The notes beneath the pieces are model-generated. The model made no database searches and was not told where the DNA came from. It was given only the letters and a program-made list of their open reading frames with translations. The position numbers were made by a program, and so were the translations under genes. Positions 6,808-7,681 of a stretch of DNA of 7,681 nt are shown here, one piece after another. The stretch's first letter is position 1. Each line of letters starts with the position of its first letter. Source of the DNA: an uncultured Ilumatobacter sp. (GTDB lineage Bacteria; Actinomycetota; Acidimicrobiia; Acidimicrobiales; Ilumatobacteraceae); assembly GCA_937905835.1 (NCBI GenBank), contig CALCXK010000024.1:1-7681 (forward strand), in the 5' to 3' direction.

Positions 6808-7008
6808 CTACTTCGACGACTTCGTAGGCTTGGTCGGCTCGCTCGGGCGCTTCGTGCCGTCGGGTGCGATCGCATCGACACGGCGCTTTGCCAGCACGAG
6901 AAGGCCAATGATCACGACGATCGGGCCGCTGACGAGCAGGAACTCGTCCCAACCGCCCTCGTGGGCCAGGATCGCCTGAATCGCAACCTGTGATGAACCA
7001 ATGTGCAC
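6808..7008 (-). CDS. Small single-pass membrane protein (66 aa), function unknown
   Basis: A GTG start at 7008 gives a 66-residue protein. It has a short polar N-terminus ending in AHEGGWDEF (15-23), one strongly hydrophobic segment (about 23-41, LLVSGPIVVIIGLLVLAKRR) and a basic, Lys/Thr/Pro-rich tail (50-66). The Arg/Lys cluster right after the helix suggests a cytoplasmic C-terminus. The frame stays open further upstream, but that would run antisense through the Nfu gene, so the short form is chosen. There is no Shine-Dalgarno, but TACGAT at 7017-7022 is correctly placed for a leaderless message. It converges on the DUF222/HNH gene (30-nt gap) and diverges from the Nfu gene. I recognise no family with certainty. 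Confidence 0.62.
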   Translation of the reverse strand: MHIGSSQVAIQAILAHEGGWDEFLLVSGPIVVIIGLLVLAKRRVDAIAPDGTKRPSEPTKPTKSSK

Positions 7009-7016
7009 AGCTAGGG

Positions 7017-7022
7017 ATCGTA
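7017..7022 (-). promoter_or_regulatory. -10 box (TACGAT) for the small membrane protein
   Basis: TACGAT on the minus strand ends 8 nt before the GTG start. GTTCAT lies 17 bp further upstream as a weak -35. With no ribosome site present, a leaderless transcript is the simplest reading. Confidence 0.4.
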
Positions 7023-7053
7023 CGAGCTGTGGTGATTGAATGAACGTTGAGCT

Positions 7054-7081
7054 CCACCGACTCTCTCGGTGGGCCCACCGA
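7054..7081 (+). promoter_or_regulatory. Two overlapping alternative hairpins upstream of the Nfu gene
   Basis: CCACCGA (7054-7060), TCGGTGG (7066-7072) and CCACCGA (7075-7081) are three copies of one arm. The first pair forms a perfect 7-bp stem with a CTCTC loop. The second pair belongs to a perfect 16-bp palindrome, TCGGTGGGCCCACCGA (7066-7081). The central arm can pair with only one partner at a time. The element ends 11 bases before the Nfu ATG, so it could act in the leader RNA or as a protein-binding palindrome in DNA. There is no U-run, so it is not a simple terminator. Confidence 0.5.
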
Positions 7082-7092
7082 ATTGAGACAGG

Positions 7093-7389
7093 ATGCGCGC
7101 ACAGGTCGAAGCCACAATCGAAGTGATCCGCCCGGCACTTCAGGCCGACGGCGGCGACATCGTTCTGCACGCGGTGCACGAAGACACCGGGCTGGTCGAA
7201 GTCGAGCTCACCGGGGCATGCGTTGGCTGCCCATCGTCCACGACCACCTTGAAGGCCGGGATCGAGCGCATCATGCGCGACCGCGTCGACGGCGTCACCA
7301 AAGTGATCAACATCGCCGAAGTGATCGGTGCGACCGAAGTGATCTGTAACGCCGATGTGGTTTGCGCCGCCGAAGGCGCGCTCGCGTAA
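7093..7389 (+). CDS. NifU C-terminal (Nfu-type) Fe-S cluster scaffold domain protein
   Basis: This is a 98-residue protein made of a single NifU C-terminal domain. It has a first helix (EATIEVIRPALQADGGDI, 6-23), the strand VEVELTGACVGCPSSTTTL (35-53) carrying the cluster-binding C-x-x-C pair (Cys43, Cys46), and the helix LKAGIERIMRDRV (53-65). Such proteins hold a [4Fe-4S] cluster between two monomers and pass it to target enzymes. Instead of ending soon after the last strand, the chain continues with a repeated tail (70-93) of four six-residue units, KVINIA, EVIGAT, EVICNA and DVVCAA, which adds Cys85 and Cys91. The ATG at 7093 follows an in-frame stop (TGA, 7084-7086), so the start is tightly bounded; the ribosome site (GAG...AGG) is weak. 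The gene lies 26 nt before the MeaB-type GTPase on the same strand, probably in one operon. Confidence 0.88.
   Translation: MRAQVEATIEVIRPALQADGGDIVLHAVHEDTGLVEVELTGACVGCPSSTTTLKAGIERIMRDRVDGVTKVINIAEVIGATEVICNADVVCAAEGALA
7300..7371 (+). repeat. 18-nt in-frame tandem repeat, four units, in the Nfu gene tail
   Basis: The units are 7300-7317, 7318-7335, 7336-7353 and 7354-7371. The second and third begin with the same nine bases (GAAGTGATC), the first differs only by AAA for GAA, and the fourth has diverged (GATGTGGTT). The last 18 bases of the gene (7372-7389) also begin GAA but do not keep the rest of the pattern. Each unit encodes an acidic or lysine residue, Val, Ile/Val, two variable residues and Ala or Thr. 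GAAGTGATC also occurs once in the first helix (7120-7128). Confidence 0.7.
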
Positions 7390-7415
7390 CCGGCGCTGCA
7401 ATACTCCGATTCTTC

Positions 7416-7681
7416 ATGGCACGCCAACGCAAACCACCAGCTGAACTTTTTGCCGACGCTCTCGAAGGTGATCGCAGCGCGCTCGCGCGTTTGCTCTCAC
7501 TGATCGAGCGAGGCGAAGACGAAGCACGCGAAGTCGGTCGTCTCGCCTACTCGCGCAGCGGTGAGGGCTATACCGTCGCCCTGACAGGCGCGCCTGGGGC
7601 CGGCAAGAGCACGCTGACCAGTGCGCTGATCGGCCATCTACGATCGCTCGACATCGAGGTCGCCGTGCTCGCCATCGACCC
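7416..7681 (+). CDS. meaB: MeaB/ArgK-type P-loop GTPase (3' partial)
   Basis: The first 88 complete codons are present and the gene runs off the right edge. The chain starts with a helical N-terminus (ELFADALEGDRSALARLLSL, then IERGEDEAREV), followed by a strand and P-loop, VALTGAPGAGKSTLTSALI, with the Walker A GAPGAGKST, and a second strand ending VAVLAIDP. This order, including 'GDRxALARLxSLIE' before the P-loop and 'VAVLAIDP' after it, is characteristic of MeaB/ArgK, the G3E-family GTPase that guards and reloads the adenosylcobalamin-dependent methylmalonyl-CoA mutase. No ribosome site precedes the ATG at 7416. It is 26 nt downstream of the Nfu gene. The nucleotide-specificity motif lies beyond the window, so the assignment rests on the N-terminal part. 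Confidence 0.85.
   Translation, partial: MARQRKPPAELFADALEGDRSALARLLSLIERGEDEAREVGRLAYSRSGEGYTVALTGAPGAGKSTLTSALIGHLRSLDIEVAVLAID

Noticed and set aside
7298..7389. The repeats considered as a CRISPR-like or regulatory iteron array
   Set aside because: The units are contiguous, in frame with the Nfu protein and have no spacers, so a coding repeat explains them.
7009..7401. Long minus-strand frame joining the small membrane protein with sequence antisense to the Nfu gene
   Set aside because: The upstream part is a shadow of the Nfu gene; its apparent repeats only mirror the 18-nt coding repeat.

Overview
The window is high-GC DNA with the look of an actinobacterium. The main hints are GTG starts, several starts with no Shine-Dalgarno but a -10-like box just upstream, a DUF222/HNH '13E12-type' protein, a DHA2 drug pump paired with a TetR regulator, and an Nfu-like protein beside a MeaB-type GTPase. 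An Acidimicrobiia (Ilumatobacter-like) host is my best guess, but it rests on gene style and not on a marker gene.

Layout from left to right. (1) 3-665 (+): the C-terminal SGNH-hydrolase-like domain of a protein that begins upstream of the window. (2) 667-883 (-): a decayed fragment of an alpha/beta hydrolase carrying the Asp and His of the catalytic triad in two different frames. (3) 916-1866 (-): an ornithine cyclodeaminase/mu-crystallin family NAD(P)-dependent enzyme. It is transcribed divergently, across a 60-bp spacer, from (4) an acyl-CoA dehydrogenase-like flavoprotein at 1927-2997 (+). (5) 3011-5235 (-): a two-gene unit in which a 14-TM DHA2/EmrB-QacA efflux pump is followed 5 nt later by its likely TetR-family repressor. 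The promoter region in front of the pump holds three ACG-N4-CGT inverted motifs spaced 20 and 21 bp apart, the best operator candidates in the window. (6) 5389-6777 (+): a DUF222/HNH endonuclease-type protein with an apparent leaderless promoter. (7) 6808-7008 (-): a 66-aa single-pass membrane protein with a GTG start. (8) 7093-7389 (+): an Nfu-type Fe-S scaffold domain ending in an unusual 18-nt/6-residue tandem repeat, preceded by two overlapping, mutually exclusive hairpins. (9) 7416 to the window end (+): the start of a MeaB/ArgK-type GTPase.

Functionally this is a set of small independent units and not one pathway. The pump/TetR pair is a self-contained inducible efflux module. The cyclodeaminase-like and acyl-CoA-dehydrogenase-like genes share a control region and may act on the same unknown substrate. 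The Nfu-MeaB end may belong to cofactor and methylmalonyl-CoA mutase maintenance. I found no RNA genes, insertion sequences, CRISPR arrays or phage genes. The most unusual signals are the Nfu tail repeat, the phased operator array, the competing hairpins and the broken hydrolase.
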